Translations under genes and position numbers: made by a program
Shown here: positions 44,889 through 54,523 of the stretch, piece after piece
Numbering within the stretch: position 1 is the stretch's first letter
Layout: every line of letters begins with the position of its first letter
Assembly: GCF_005298175.1 (NCBI RefSeq)
Contig: NZ_SZYH01000001.1
Coordinates: 2,976,001 to 3,040,000, forward strand
DNA from: Marinobacter panjinensis
Lineage (GTDB): Bacteria > Pseudomonadota > Gammaproteobacteria > Pseudomonadales > Oleiphilaceae
Length of the DNA stretch: 64,000 nt
Direction of reading: 5' to 3'
The notes under the pieces: model-generated
What the model was told of the DNA's origin: nothing
The model's input: only the letters and a program-made list of their open reading frames with translations
Databases searched by the model: none

Positions 44889-46280
44889 TTATGTTTCCGG
44901 TTCCGGTGTGAACAGGAACAACCGTAACCCCAGCAAGATACTGGCGGATGCCAGACCACTTGTCAGCCCCACCCAGAAACCGGCAGCGCCCATAGCCGGC
45001 AACAGCCAGTCGGTAAAAGTCAGCACCCAGCCCAGGGGCAAACCCACAATCCAGAACGAGAACAGCATGATGAACATGGGAATGCTGGTGTCTTTGTAGC
45101 CCCGCAAGGCACTGATACAGGTAACCTGGATGACGTCGGCAATCTGGAAGAAGGCGGCGTATACCAGCAGAGTAACGGTCACGGCCCGGACATCCGCATC
45201 ACTGGTATACAGCGTCGCAATGCCGTCGGCAAAGGCAAACAGCATAACGGCAAACACCAGCGCCACCGCCGAAGCAAGAATCAGCGAGCTACGGGCAATA
45301 AGCCGGGCGGTGTCGGGCGCCCTGGCTCCCATCAGAAAACTCACCCGCAAGGTCAGCGCCATACCGATGCTCAACGGCAGCATGAACAATAGTGATACCA
45401 CGTTCAGGGCAATCTGATGTCCCGCTACAATCACTGGCCCCAGGGGCGCCAGAAACAGAGCGATCACCGAGAACATGCTGGCTTCCACAAAAATGGTAAA
45501 ACCAATGGGAATGCCCAGGCGCAGAATGTATCGGATGCCGTTGGCGTCTGGTTTTGCCCAGTCGGCAAGCAGGTGAAACCGGCGGTAGACAGCACTCCGG
45601 TTCAGGTAGACCAGCAGTGCAATGGCCGCAATGCCGTTGGAGATCGAGGTGGCCCAGCCGCAGCCGATACCGCCCATGGCGGGGAGCCCGAGCTTGCCGT
45701 AGATGAATATGTAGTTGAGGGGTAGATTGATCAGGGTGCCCAAAACCGAGAAAGCCATAATCACCCGGGTATGCCCCAGCCCGTCCGTCAGCCCACGCAA
45801 TGCCATCATCAGCAGCATGGCAGGAATGCCCCAGGCAAAGGCATCCAGGTAGCCCTGGCTGATACGGGCGGTGTTGGCTTCCAGGTTCAGGGCACTGAGC
45901 ACCGGGTGCACGTTGGTCAGCAGCAGAATCATGATCACCGAGCCAGCGGCGGCTATATACAGCCCCTGCCAGGTAGCGGGCATGATCTTTTCAGTGGTGC
46001 GGGCGCCATTGTAGCCGGAGATAATCGGTTGCAGAGCTCCCAGCAGCCCCATGAAGAACAGGAAAACCGGCATCCACAGGCTGCTGCCAATGCCTACGGC
46101 GGCCAGGTCTTCGGCGCTGGCATGGCCGGCCATCACGGTATCGATAACACCGTTGGCCATCTGGGCCACCTGGGCAATCAGGATCGGGCCGCCGAGAATC
46201 GCCAGCGTGCGCCACTCGGTCAGCGTACGGCTGACCAGCGGCTGACGGGCTTCGGGTAACGGCTGATGGACTTCATCCAT
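44889..46280 (-). CDS. MATE family efflux transporter
   Basis: Na+- or H+-coupled multidrug exporter of the NorM type, 463 residues with twelve predicted helices. Features: LAILGGPILIAQVAQMANGVIDTVMAG near residues 28-54 and the repeat half near 250-290 (LGIPIGFTIFVEASMFSVIALFLAPLG). It converges with the GGEEF gene (stop codons 5 nt apart). Substrate cannot be told from sequence. Confidence 0.92.
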   Translation of the reverse strand: MDEVHQPLPEARQPLVSRTLTEWRTLAILGGPILIAQVAQMANGVIDTVMAGHASAEDLAAVGIGSSLWMPVFLFFMGLLGALQPIISGYNGARTTEKIMPATWQGLYIAAAGSVIMILLLTNVHPVLSALNLEANTARISQGYLDAFAWGIPAMLLMMALRGLTDGLGHTRVIMAFSVLGTLINLPLNYIFIYGKLGLPAMGGIGCGWATSISNGIAAIALLVYLNRSAVYRRFHLLADWAKPDANGIRYILRLGIPIGFTIFVEASMFSVIALFLAPLGPVIVAGHQIALNVVSLLFMLPLSIGMALTLRVSFLMGARAPDTARLIARSSLILASAVALVFAVMLFAFADGIATLYTSDADVRAVTVTLLVYAAFFQIADVIQVTCISALRGYKDTSIPMFIMLFSFWIVGLPLGWVLTFTDWLLPAMGAAGFWVGLTSGLASASILLGLRLFLFTPEPET

Positions 46281-46428
46281 GGAATCGCCTGCCTGGCTCT
46301 AGGTGAAACGGAATGAATCAGAAAGGCGGGATGGTACCTTATTCACTGCCCGGGGTGGCATAGGGTGTTTCCGTGCCGCCTGTGTACAAGGCTGCCTGGT
46401 AACGGGTAAAGTGCCGGCTTCACGGATT

Positions 46429-47316
46429 ATGGGTGCGGGTAGCATGGGTCTTCTGGTCTTTGTAACAGTTCTGTGGGCATTTTCATTCAGCCTGATCGGC
46501 GAATTCCTGGCCGGGCAAGTGGACAGTGACTTCGCCGTACTGACCCGGGTTGTGCTCGGGGCGCTGGTGTTCCTGCCCTTTACCCGCTGGCGCGGAGTGC
46601 CTGGCGGCTTGAAGCTGGGTGTGCTGGTGACCGGCATGCTGCAGTTCGGCATCACCTATTTATGCCTGTACCGCTCATTCAGCTACCTGACGGTGCCGGA
46701 AGTTCTGCTGTTCACTATCTTCACGCCGCTGTATGTCACCCTGATTGACGATGCGCTCTACCGTCGATTTTCGCCGGTGGCCCTGGCGGCTGCGGCAATT
46801 GCCACCCTTGGCGCGGGTATTATCCGCTACGACGGCCTAAGTCAGGGTTTTATCACCGGTTTTCTGCTGCTTCAGGTGGCCAATTTCACCTTTGCCGCTG
46901 GCCAGGTCGGGTACAAGCACACCATGATGCGGTTCCGGACCGAGGTGCCAGCGTATCGCACCTTCGGCTACTTCTTCTTCGGCGCTCTCATTATCGCCCT
47001 CCCTTCTTTCCTGATATTCGGCGATGCCAGTCGCCTGCCAACCACTTCCCTGCAATGGGGCATTCTTGCCTGGCTGGGCCTTGCCGCATCGGGCGTGGGT
47101 CTGTTCCTGTGGAACCGCGGCGCTTGTGTTGTGGATGCCGGCACACTGGCGATCATGAACAATGCCCTGGTGCCTGCGGGCCTGATCGTCAATTTGCTGA
47201 TCTGGAACCGGGACGCCGATCTGTTGCGTCTCGCCCTTGGTGGCAGCGTTATTGCGTTTTCCCTTTGGGTAAACGCCCGTTTCCACCCACGGGCGCGGCT
47301 CGCTGTTTCGGCATAA
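46429..47316 (+). CDS. DMT superfamily (EamA) transporter
   Basis: Ten predicted helices in two EamA repeats (starts LLVFVTVLWAFSFSLIGEF and GFITGFLLLQVANFTFAAGQ). It moves an unknown small metabolite, possibly an amino acid or carboxylate. The start is uncertain: the frame opens at GTG 46303 without a usable ribosome site; ATG 46429 or ATG 46444 give the first helix at the N-terminus as expected. The family is usually about 290-300 residues, which fits 296 here. Confidence 0.8.
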   Translation: MGAGSMGLLVFVTVLWAFSFSLIGEFLAGQVDSDFAVLTRVVLGALVFLPFTRWRGVPGGLKLGVLVTGMLQFGITYLCLYRSFSYLTVPEVLLFTIFTPLYVTLIDDALYRRFSPVALAAAAIATLGAGIIRYDGLSQGFITGFLLLQVANFTFAAGQVGYKHTMMRFRTEVPAYRTFGYFFFGALIIALPSFLIFGDASRLPTTSLQWGILAWLGLAASGVGLFLWNRGACVVDAGTLAIMNNALVPAGLIVNLLIWNRDADLLRLALGGSVIAFSLWVNARFHPRARLAVSA

Positions 47317-47467
47317 GTACCTGCACTGACTAAGGTTCTCCAGACTTCCGCCGTTACACTCCTTCACGCAGGGTAACCCTTGATGAACGTCAATAATGTT
47401 CGTCAAGGGCTACCATTGCTCTCCCGTTTTTCCCCTGTAGTCAGCCCCCGAGTCAGAAGGTCCGTTT

Positions 47468-49045
47468 ATGCGCAATAATCTCCCGGTAACCCAGCGTGAA
47501 ATCAGAATGTCCGAGGGCGGCCGGTTGATCACTACCACCGATACCAGAGGGGTGATCACGTACTGCAATGATGAATTTGTGGAGATCAGCGGCTTTGCCA
47601 GGGAAGAACTGGTGGGACAGCCCCACAATGTGATTCGTCATCCGGACATGCCACCGGTGGTCTACAAGGGCATGTGGGAGTACCTCAAGGCCGGCAAGCC
47701 ATGGATGGGTGTGGTGAAGAACCGTGCCAGATCCGGAGACCATTATTGGGTCAGCGCTTACGTAACCCCGATGCTCGAGAACGGCAAAATGGTCGGTTAC
47801 GAATCCGTGCGGGTTGCACCTACCCGTGAACAGATCGCCCGGGCGGAGAAGCTGTATCTGAGACTTTCCCGGGGAGGAAGTGCGGTTGCTCTCCGTAGCC
47901 GACTGGTTTCCGTGCTGAAGTCGGGTTGGCCTTTTGCTCTTTCGCTTATTCTGAGCCTCGGTGCGTTAACCAGCCTGGGCAATACAGGGCTGGCGGTCCT
48001 GGTGATTGTCGTGGCGCATTTACTTGCTGCCGGGTTGACCCAGAAATCAGTTACCAGCCGTTTGCAGGGGGTCCTCGATTTGCGCCCCGATGCCTTCAGC
48101 GATGCGGTTGTGGCAAGAACCTACAGCGATGAAAGCGGGCTGTTTTCGCAGCTGGCCATGCTGATCATGAGCGAGAAGGCGCGGATTCGTACCGCCCTGG
48201 CCCGTATCGACGACCAGGCAGAGCTGCTTTATGAGCAGGCCAGGATAAGTCATCGCTACATCAATGAAGGGGCTGAGGCGATTGCCCGACAGCGGGCAGA
48301 AACAGACCAGACGGCTTCTGCTGTGAATGAGATGACGGTTTCCATCCAGGAAGTGACACAAACGGTTAACGACAATGCAAGGGTGGCGGATGGTGCCAAC
48401 CGCATGGCAGCGACCGGCAGCAAACGCAGTGGCGAGGCCCTGACAGCGATCGAGCAACTGGTTACCCGCGTCAACGGTATTGGTTCGGCAATTCAAAAGC
48501 TTGGCGCGTCCACCGAGAGCATTGGCGAGGCCGCCAGCCTGATCTCCGACATCGCAGAGCAGACCAACCTGCTGGCGTTGAACGCGGCCATCGAGGCCGC
48601 CCGTGCCGGCGAGCAGGGGCGCGGCTTTGCCGTGGTGGCGGATGAGGTCAGGTCACTGGCCCGCCGTACCCGTGATTCTACCGTGCGCATCCAGCATGTT
48701 ATCGATGATTTCCGCACCCAGGTGGAAGAAGCTGTTCAGGCGACCCGCGAAGGTGAGCAGGATGCCGGCAAGGGTCTGGATAAGGTCCGGGAAGCAGAAA
48801 CATCGCTGCAGGAAATTGTGTCTTCGATCCAGGATATATCGGACAGCTTTATCAGCATGTCGGCCGCTTTCGAGGAGCAGAGCCAGGTCTCGGAAGAGAT
48901 CAACCACCAGATCGTCAACATTGCCGAGCTGGCCGACCATAGCACTCAGAAAGCAGAATCGGCCAAGGAAAGCAGCGACCACCTGAGCGGCATGTCCAGA
49001 GGCCTGAAGGATCTGGTTTCCCGCTTCGTCAGCAAAAACGGTTAG
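47468..49045 (+). CDS. PAS-containing methyl-accepting chemotaxis protein (Aer-like)
   Basis: Chemoreceptor of 525 residues. N-terminal PAS (about 14-120: [23 protein letters not shown], then HDMP-like RHPDMPP) is like that of Aer, which binds FAD and senses redox. A hydrophobic hairpin (about 155-190) anchors it without a periplasmic domain. The signalling domain (about 260-525) carries the conserved tip [28 protein letters not shown] and [11 protein letters not shown]. It should relay oxygen or energy status to CheA/CheW; no che genes are nearby. Whether it binds FAD is inferred. Confidence 0.9.
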   Translation: MRNNLPVTQREIRMSEGGRLITTTDTRGVITYCNDEFVEISGFAREELVGQPHNVIRHPDMPPVVYKGMWEYLKAGKPWMGVVKNRARSGDHYWVSAYVTPMLENGKMVGYESVRVAPTREQIARAEKLYLRLSRGGSAVALRSRLVSVLKSGWPFALSLILSLGALTSLGNTGLAVLVIVVAHLLAAGLTQKSVTSRLQGVLDLRPDAFSDAVVARTYSDESGLFSQLAMLIMSEKARIRTALARIDDQAELLYEQARISHRYINEGAEAIARQRAETDQTASAVNEMTVSIQEVTQTVNDNARVADGANRMAATGSKRSGEALTAIEQLVTRVNGIGSAIQKLGASTESIGEAASLISDIAEQTNLLALNAAIEAARAGEQGRGFAVVADEVRSLARRTRDSTVRIQHVIDDFRTQVEEAVQATREGEQDAGKGLDKVREAETSLQEIVSSIQDISDSFISMSAAFEEQSQVSEEINHQIVNIAELADHSTQKAESAKESSDHLSGMSRGLKDLVSRFVSKNG

Positions 49046-49200
49046 TTAACAGCACAAGCACCGGCTGCGGGTACGCGCCGGTGCTGCTGTCGGCTGGCAT
49101 CCTGTGCCCACTGCTGGCAAAATCCCGCCCCAATAGCTGAAGCGCGCCTTCGGCACACCACTTCAAATCGATTCATCAGCGAAAAGCACAGGGTGAAACA

Positions 49201-50583
49201 ATGACTGCTTCAAAATCGAACCCGATCCATCGGGGTCTGTGGTCCTCCCGGATGGCCTTTATCCTGGCCGCAACCGGTTCCGCCGTCGGGTTGGGCAATA
49301 TCTGGAAGTTTCCCTATGTGACCGGCGAGAATGGCGGTGGCGCCTTCGTGCTTGTCTACCTGCTGTGTATTGCCATCGTGGGTATTCCCATCATGATGGC
49401 GGAAGTGTTCATCGGCCGTAATGGCCGGCATAACCCCATCACCAGTTTCCGCCTGGTGGCCGAGCGCAACCTGGCGTCACCGGCGTGGCGAATCTCCGCC
49501 ATTGTGGGTGTGTTGGCCGCGTTCATTATTCTGTCGTTCTATTCGGTAATCGGTGGCTGGGCCGCCTCCTATGTTGGCCACGCCGCCATGGGCGATTTTA
49601 CCGGCCAGAGCGCGGATGCCATCGGTGAGTTATTTGGTGGCCTGCTCGCCAGCCCGGTTACGCTGCTGATCTGGCACAGTATCTTTATGGCACTGGTCAT
49701 TTTTGTCGTGGCTCGTGGCCTCAAGTCCGGCCTGGAGCGGGCAGTGACCATTCTGATGCCGGCACTGTTTGTGCTGCTGCTGATTGCGGTTGGCTACGCC
49801 ACCACCACCGGCCACTTCGGCGAAGCGGTTGCCTTCCTGTTTACGCCCGACTTCAGCGCCCTGACAGTGGATGGTGTGCTGGTCGCCCTGGGCCATGCCT
49901 TCTTCACCCTGAGTCTGGGTATGGCCATCATGATGGCCTATGGCTCTTACCTGGCGGATGACGTCTCGATCGGACGTACCGCGATCACCGTTTCCATCAT
50001 GGACACAGTTGTTGCGCTGATGGCCGGCCTGGCGATCTTCCCGGTGGTGTTTGCCAACGGCCTGGAGGCAGGTGCAGGCCCCGGCCTGATATTCCAGACC
50101 CTGCCGCTGGCCTTTGGCCAGATGCCGCTGGGTAGCGTATTCGGTGCCCTGTTCTTTGTGCTGCTGCTGTTTGCGGCCTGGACGTCGGCCATTTCCCTGC
50201 TGGAACCGGTGGTCGAATGGCTGGAAGACAAGCTGATCCTCGGCCGTGTCGGCAGCACCGTTGTGGTGGGGCTGGCCTGCTGGTTGCTGGGTATTGCCTC
50301 GATTCTGTCCCTGAATGAATGGTCTGGATTTGCACCCCTGGGCATGTTCGAGCGCTTCGAAGGCAATACCATTTTCGACCTGCTCGACTTCTTTACCGCG
50401 AACGTCATGCTGCCGTTGTCCGGCCTGCTGACCGCCCTGTTCATTGGCTGGGTTGTGGCAAAAGAGTCACTGAAGAGCAACCTGGCACTGGAAGGCGGAA
50501 GCTTTACCCTCTGGTATAACCTGGTTCGCTTCGTGACGCCGGTGGCGGTTGCCATCGTGTTTGTTTACAACCTGATAGCCTAG
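49201..50583 (+). CDS. sodium-dependent (NSS/SNF family) transporter
   Basis: Eukaryotic neurotransmitter-transporter relative that imports amino acids with sodium. N-terminal signature SRMAFILAATGSAVGLGNIWKFPYV at about 15-39 lines the sodium and substrate sites; eleven helices are predicted in 460 residues, typical of bacterial members with one less helix than eukaryotic ones. It stands alone and ends before an inverted-repeat terminator. Substrate unknown. Confidence 0.93.
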   Translation: MTASKSNPIHRGLWSSRMAFILAATGSAVGLGNIWKFPYVTGENGGGAFVLVYLLCIAIVGIPIMMAEVFIGRNGRHNPITSFRLVAERNLASPAWRISAIVGVLAAFIILSFYSVIGGWAASYVGHAAMGDFTGQSADAIGELFGGLLASPVTLLIWHSIFMALVIFVVARGLKSGLERAVTILMPALFVLLLIAVGYATTTGHFGEAVAFLFTPDFSALTVDGVLVALGHAFFTLSLGMAIMMAYGSYLADDVSIGRTAITVSIMDTVVALMAGLAIFPVVFANGLEAGAGPGLIFQTLPLAFGQMPLGSVFGALFFVLLLFAAWTSAISLLEPVVEWLEDKLILGRVGSTVVVGLACWLLGIASILSLNEWSGFAPLGMFERFEGNTIFDLLDFFTANVMLPLSGLLTALFIGWVVAKESLKSNLALEGGSFTLWYNLVRFVTPVAVAIVFVYNLIA

Positions 50584-50622
50584 TAGCCCCGGCTGCAAAG
50601 AGCAGATCAGGACGTCAGGAGT

Positions 50623-50650
50623 AGCCCGGCCAATAAACGGCCGGGCTTCC
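50623..50650. terminator. hairpin between convergent NSS transporter and unknown gene
   Basis: AGCCCGGCC (50623-50631) and GGCCGGGCT (50639-50647) form a perfect 9-bp stem with a 7-nt loop. Only TTCCC follows, so the T-run is weak. It lies between two convergent stop codons and may serve both directions. Confidence 0.6.
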
Positions 50651-50655
50651 CTGCT

Positions 50656-51231
50656 CTATTCGTCTGACTCGGTAGCAGCACGCAATGCCTCGATGTGAGG
50701 TCGGACCGCCTGCTTGTCGGCCTCGGGTGCGTTTGCGGCCTGTTCAACGGCTGACATGGCGCCGCCCATCATTTCCCGCATCTGCTGTTTCTGGGCTTCG
50801 CTCATGTGAGGGTTGTTGTCGATTTCCTCCATGGCCCTGGCCATTTCCTGGTTCATATCCCCGGACTGCTTGCCCATTTCCAGAGCCCCCCAGGCGTGAA
50901 AAATGCGGTCGCCGATTTCGCCCCACTGTTCCGGACTGGAAAAGCCGTGTTGCTGCACCACGTCCTCCAGCTTGTTATACATATCGTGACCTTTCATCTC
51001 TTCAACAGACGACGAGAATATACGGGACATATCCGGCATCTCTCCGTCATCTTCTTCGGCAGCCAGCTCGTCAGCAAGCTCGTCATAATCGTCTTCCATG
51101 CCCTGAAGGGCCTCAAGGCTGCTGATGAACGAACGAATGGTCTGGTCGGTCAGCGCTTCGGCGTGAACGGTCAACGGGGATAGTGCAAGCAGGCAGGCAA
51201 GGGTAAACAGGATCGGGTGTAATCGGGCCAT
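50656..51231 (-). CDS. periplasmic protein of unknown function
   Basis: Signal peptide (MARLHPILFTLACLLALSPLTVHA) and a mature part of about 167 residues, largely helical and acidic, rich in Met, Glu and Gln (SEAQKQQMREMMGGAM). The segment ELADELAAEEDDGEMPDM is low complexity. No family that I recognise. It stands alone between the NSS transporter (convergent) and the TRAP permease gene, which lies on the same strand upstream by 126 nt. Confidence 0.75.
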   Translation of the reverse strand: MARLHPILFTLACLLALSPLTVHAEALTDQTIRSFISSLEALQGMEDDYDELADELAAEEDDGEMPDMSRIFSSSVEEMKGHDMYNKLEDVVQQHGFSSPEQWGEIGDRIFHAWGALEMGKQSGDMNQEMARAMEEIDNNPHMSEAQKQQMREMMGGAMSAVEQAANAPEADKQAVRPHIEALRAATESDE

Positions 51232-51357
51232 GAGAACATCTCCTTGTGATAGGGAACTCCCGGTTCCATCAGCCGGGCGTTCCCTAAAGGTAGTTCTCCG
51301 TTAACCGGCCCGCAATGCCCGTGAGCAATGCACCGGGCATTAACGAGCCGGGTCGCT

Positions 51358-52668
51358 TCAGAAGAGCAGATCCGGCAGGTAGGTAGCAATCTCAGGAAAC
51401 ACCATGAGACAGCCGATACCCACGATCTGGATGAGCACGAAGGGTATAACCGATCGGTAAATGTCGCCCATGGTTATCCCCGGCGGCACCACCCCTTTCA
51501 GGTAGAAGAGGTTGAACCCGAACGGCGGCGTCATATAGCCGATTTCCATGTTGATCACGAACAGTATGCCGAACCAGATCGGGTCGAAGCCCATGGACGA
51601 CACAATGGGCGTGAACACCGGCAGGGTGATCAGCATGATGCCAACCGGGTCCAGCACCATCCCCAACAGGAAGACAATCAGCATCATGAAGATGATGACC
51701 GCCCAGGGGCCGCCGGGAATGGACTGGATCATGCCCTCGATCATCGGTTGCGCGCCCATGCTCTGGTAGGCGGCACTGAACGCGTGTGCTGCAAACAGGA
51801 TCCACATGATCATGCCCGTCAGCTTGAACGTCCGCACTGACGCATCTTTGATCAGTTCGATGTTCAGGGCGCGGTAGACCGCGGCCGAGATCAGGGCCCC
51901 CAGTACACCCATAGCAGCCGCCTCGGTGGGCGTGGTGATGCCTCCGATGATCGAGCCGAGTACCATGAACACCACCATTATCGGTAGCACCACGGAGCGC
52001 AGGGCCGCGAATTTTTCAGACCAGGTGCCCCGCTCTTCCTTGGGCAGGTCCGGAGCCAGGTGCGGCTGCAGGTAGCAGCGGATCAGCACGTACGCAGAGG
52101 TAAGGATCATCAGCATGATGCCCGGCAGTATGCCGGCCGCAAACATCTTGCCCACCGACACACCGGTGATCAGGGCATAGAGAATCATAAGGATGGAGGG
52201 CGGGATGAGTACGCCCCAGCCACCGCCGGTGTTGATGACGCCAAGCACCATTTTCTTGTCGTAGCCACGTTCCAGCATGGCCGGCAGGGCGATGGTACCC
52301 ATGGCGACAACGGCGGCACCACTGATGCCGACCATTGCCGCAAATATCGCACAGATGACCAGGGTGCCAATGGCCAGTCCGCCGCGGACGCCACCGAACC
52401 ACAGGTGCATCATCCGGTAGAGGTCCCGGGCGACCCCGGTTCGCTCCAGAATCATGGCCATGAACACAAATAGCGGTATGGCGACCAGGGTAAAGCTTCC
52501 CATAGTGCTCCAGATCTGTGAAGCCACCAGGTAGAAGGAGTCGAAGCCCCAGGTAAAGTAGAGAAACACCACGGAAACGCCGCCGAGGACGAACGCCAGT
52601 GGCAGGCCCAGTACCAGGAAAAACAGTAGGGAGCCGAAGAAAAGCAGGGTCAGCGCTTCAATGCTCAT
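51358..52668 (-). CDS. dctM: TRAP transporter large permease
   Basis: Large membrane subunit of a tripartite ATP-independent periplasmic transporter, 436 residues with about twelve helices. DctM motifs: LALVFRxx-like GLPLAFVLGGVSVVF near 20-34, and IPPSILMILYALITGVSVGKMFAAGILPG near 158-186. It couples uptake of an organic acid to the sodium gradient. Its start overlaps the dctQ stop by 4 nt. The substrate may be a carboxylic acid fed into the neighbouring acyl-CoA cluster, by context only. Confidence 0.92.
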   Translation of the reverse strand: MSIEALTLLFFGSLLFFLVLGLPLAFVLGGVSVVFLYFTWGFDSFYLVASQIWSTMGSFTLVAIPLFVFMAMILERTGVARDLYRMMHLWFGGVRGGLAIGTLVICAIFAAMVGISGAAVVAMGTIALPAMLERGYDKKMVLGVINTGGGWGVLIPPSILMILYALITGVSVGKMFAAGILPGIMLMILTSAYVLIRCYLQPHLAPDLPKEERGTWSEKFAALRSVVLPIMVVFMVLGSIIGGITTPTEAAAMGVLGALISAAVYRALNIELIKDASVRTFKLTGMIMWILFAAHAFSAAYQSMGAQPMIEGMIQSIPGGPWAVIIFMMLIVFLLGMVLDPVGIMLITLPVFTPIVSSMGFDPIWFGILFVINMEIGYMTPPFGFNLFYLKGVVPPGITMGDIYRSVIPFVLIQIVGIGCLMVFPEIATYLPDLLF

Positions 52669-53216
52669 GCTTTGTCCTCCGGCAGTTCTTCTGGTTCAGG
52701 TTCGGGCTGGTAATAACTGAGGTTGAAGGCAATGGCAATGTCCTGCAGCAGCTTCACAATACCCTGCAGGATCAGTAACAGGGTGGCCAGTGGTATAAAG
52801 GCTTTCACCGGCCAGATGGGGGGGTTCCAGGCCGAATTCGATGTTTCCCGGCCACTGAAGGATTCCCAGGCCATATCGACGGCAAAGTAAAACAGCGCCA
52901 GAGTGAAAATGAAAAACAGGATCGAGGTAAACAGGTCAAGAAACGCCCGGGTTCGGCGGCTGAATCTTGAATAGACCAGATCCACATTGACGTGGCCGTT
53001 GTGTGACAGCAGATAACCACCGGCCATGAGCCCGTAAATCCCGAAAAGCAACTGGGTCAACTCGCCCGTCCAGGACAGTGGTGCCTCGAGCAAATATCGA
53101 AAAGCCACGCCTGTAATCAATAACAGGAACATGATCATGACGAGATAGGAGAACCACCGCCCGAGCAGGTTGTTGAGCCTGGTCACTCCAGTCATGAATG
53201 CGGTTAGAGCGCGCAT
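52665..53216 (-). CDS. dctQ: TRAP transporter small permease
   Basis: Small membrane subunit with four helices (183 residues): WFSYLVMIMFLLLITGVAFRYLLEAPLSWTGELTQLLFG is the DctQ hallmark. C-terminal tail is acidic and Pro-rich (YYQPEPEPEELPEDKA). It is coupled to dctM. An 89-nt gap with a terminator-like hairpin separates it from dctP upstream. Confidence 0.9.
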   Translation of the reverse strand: MRALTAFMTGVTRLNNLLGRWFSYLVMIMFLLLITGVAFRYLLEAPLSWTGELTQLLFGIYGLMAGGYLLSHNGHVNVDLVYSRFSRRTRAFLDLFTSILFFIFTLALFYFAVDMAWESFSGRETSNSAWNPPIWPVKAFIPLATLLLILQGIVKLLQDIAIAFNLSYYQPEPEPEELPEDKA

Positions 53217-53266
53217 TTTGTCCCCCCGCCTTTAAGGGCTTGGTTGAGAAGAATTTGATCGGCAAT

Positions 53267-53290
53267 GAAAAACCGGGCGTAGCGCCCGGT
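53267..53290 (-). terminator. terminator/attenuator between dctP and dctQ
   Basis: ACCGGGCG (53272-53279) pairs with CGCCCGGT (53283-53290); on the minus strand T5 follows. It lies after dctP and before dctQM, so most transcripts would stop there, giving more binding protein than permease. Confidence 0.75.
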
Positions 53291-53305
53291 CCTGTTATTG
53301 CCTGA

Positions 53306-54352
53306 TTAAAGGCGGCCGAGTTGCGCCAGGTATTCCTTGACCATCTCGACGGCCTTGGCAGCGTTATCGCTGGTCTTGGCCTCTTCATCCCAGAACTTCT
53401 GTGCCGCTTCCAGCATGTGATCCTGGACATCTTGCGGAAGTGTGTTGATCTTAACGCCTTCTTCTTCAATGGCTTTCTGCAGGGTTACTTTTTCTTTGTG
53501 TTCGTACTCGTTGGTGCGCACCCAGAACTGCTCTACCAGGGCGTCCTTGACGGTTGCCTGCATCTCTTTAGGCAGCGCGTCGAGCGCTTTCTGGCTGATG
53601 ATGATGACGTCGGTACCCGCTACGTTCAGAGCAGGCTTGACGTGGTACTTCGCGACTTCGTACAGGGACATGCTATAAGCGCCTTGAGCAGCACCCCAGT
53701 GGGCTCCGTCGACGATGCCGGAATCCAGCGCTGAGTAAAGCTCGGCACCCGTAATGTAAGTGGTGGCAGCACCGGCTTCCGCCAGGAATTGTTCCAACGC
53801 GCCTGAGGAGCGGATTTTCAGTTTCTTCAGGTCCGCAATGCTTTCGATGGGTTCCTTGACCACCATCTCGGTCTGGTAGACCTTGTCAGTGGCCCAATAG
53901 ACGTTATGTTCAGCGGCTTCTTCCCGCAGCATCTCCTCAAAACCCATGTTCATATGGAAATAGGCAGCTTCGGCCGGAGTCTGGAACGCCAGCGGCAAAC
54001 CGGAGGCAACGCCAGCCAGGCTGATCTTGTTCTGAGCGTAGGCCGGAGAAATGGTACCCATCTCCAGAATGCCACGGCTGACGGCGTTGAATGTCTCCGT
54101 GGGCTTGAACAGGGCGCCAGACTCGTAAAGTTCCAGTTTCAGGCGGCCATCGGTGCGCTCTTCCAACACATCCTTGAGGCGGCCCAGGCTGTCCTTGTAG
54201 GAAGAGCTTGCGCCCGGCCAGTGGGACTGGACTCTCCAGGTGATGGTATCTTGGGCGGCAACGGGTGCGCTCGCCAGGGCGGCGCTCAGGCCCAGGGTCA
54301 GGGCTGAGGCATAAACAGTAAGGGTTTTTCTGGCGGTAATTAGCATCTTCAT
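53306..54352 (-). CDS. dctP: TRAP transporter substrate-binding protein (DctP family)
   Basis: Periplasmic solute receptor with a signal peptide (to about residue 33, APVAAQ). Family features include the start DTITWRVQSHWPGASSSY, a region FKPTETFNAVSRGILEMG and the carboxylate-binding Arg near LKKLKIRSSG (residue ~183). The W in the start (THWPGASS-type) is seen in receptors for larger organic acids such as mandelate- or keto-acid-type ligands. Ligand unknown. It is first of dctPQM, and divergent from the crotonase gene by 171 nt. Confidence 0.9.
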   Translation of the reverse strand: MKMLITARKTLTVYASALTLGLSAALASAPVAAQDTITWRVQSHWPGASSSYKDSLGRLKDVLEERTDGRLKLELYESGALFKPTETFNAVSRGILEMGTISPAYAQNKISLAGVASGLPLAFQTPAEAAYFHMNMGFEEMLREEAAEHNVYWATDKVYQTEMVVKEPIESIADLKKLKIRSSGALEQFLAEAGAATTYITGAELYSALDSGIVDGAHWGAAQGAYSMSLYEVAKYHVKPALNVAGTDVIIISQKALDALPKEMQATVKDALVEQFWVRTNEYEHKEKVTLQKAIEEEGVKINTLPQDVQDHMLEAAQKFWDEEAKTSDNAAKAVEMVKEYLAQLGRL

Positions 54353-54523
54353 TGTTGGACCTCGATCATTATTGTGTTAATCGTCCCGTACTCAGTTTCG
54401 CTCTGCAGAACAACTGACTGCAGAATGAATCCGTGTACCTGAATCTATCACACACTTTGCGTTTTGCAATAGGATAGAAGTGGATATTCTGTTACCGATC
54501 TTCAGATCACAGGGGTAAGTATA

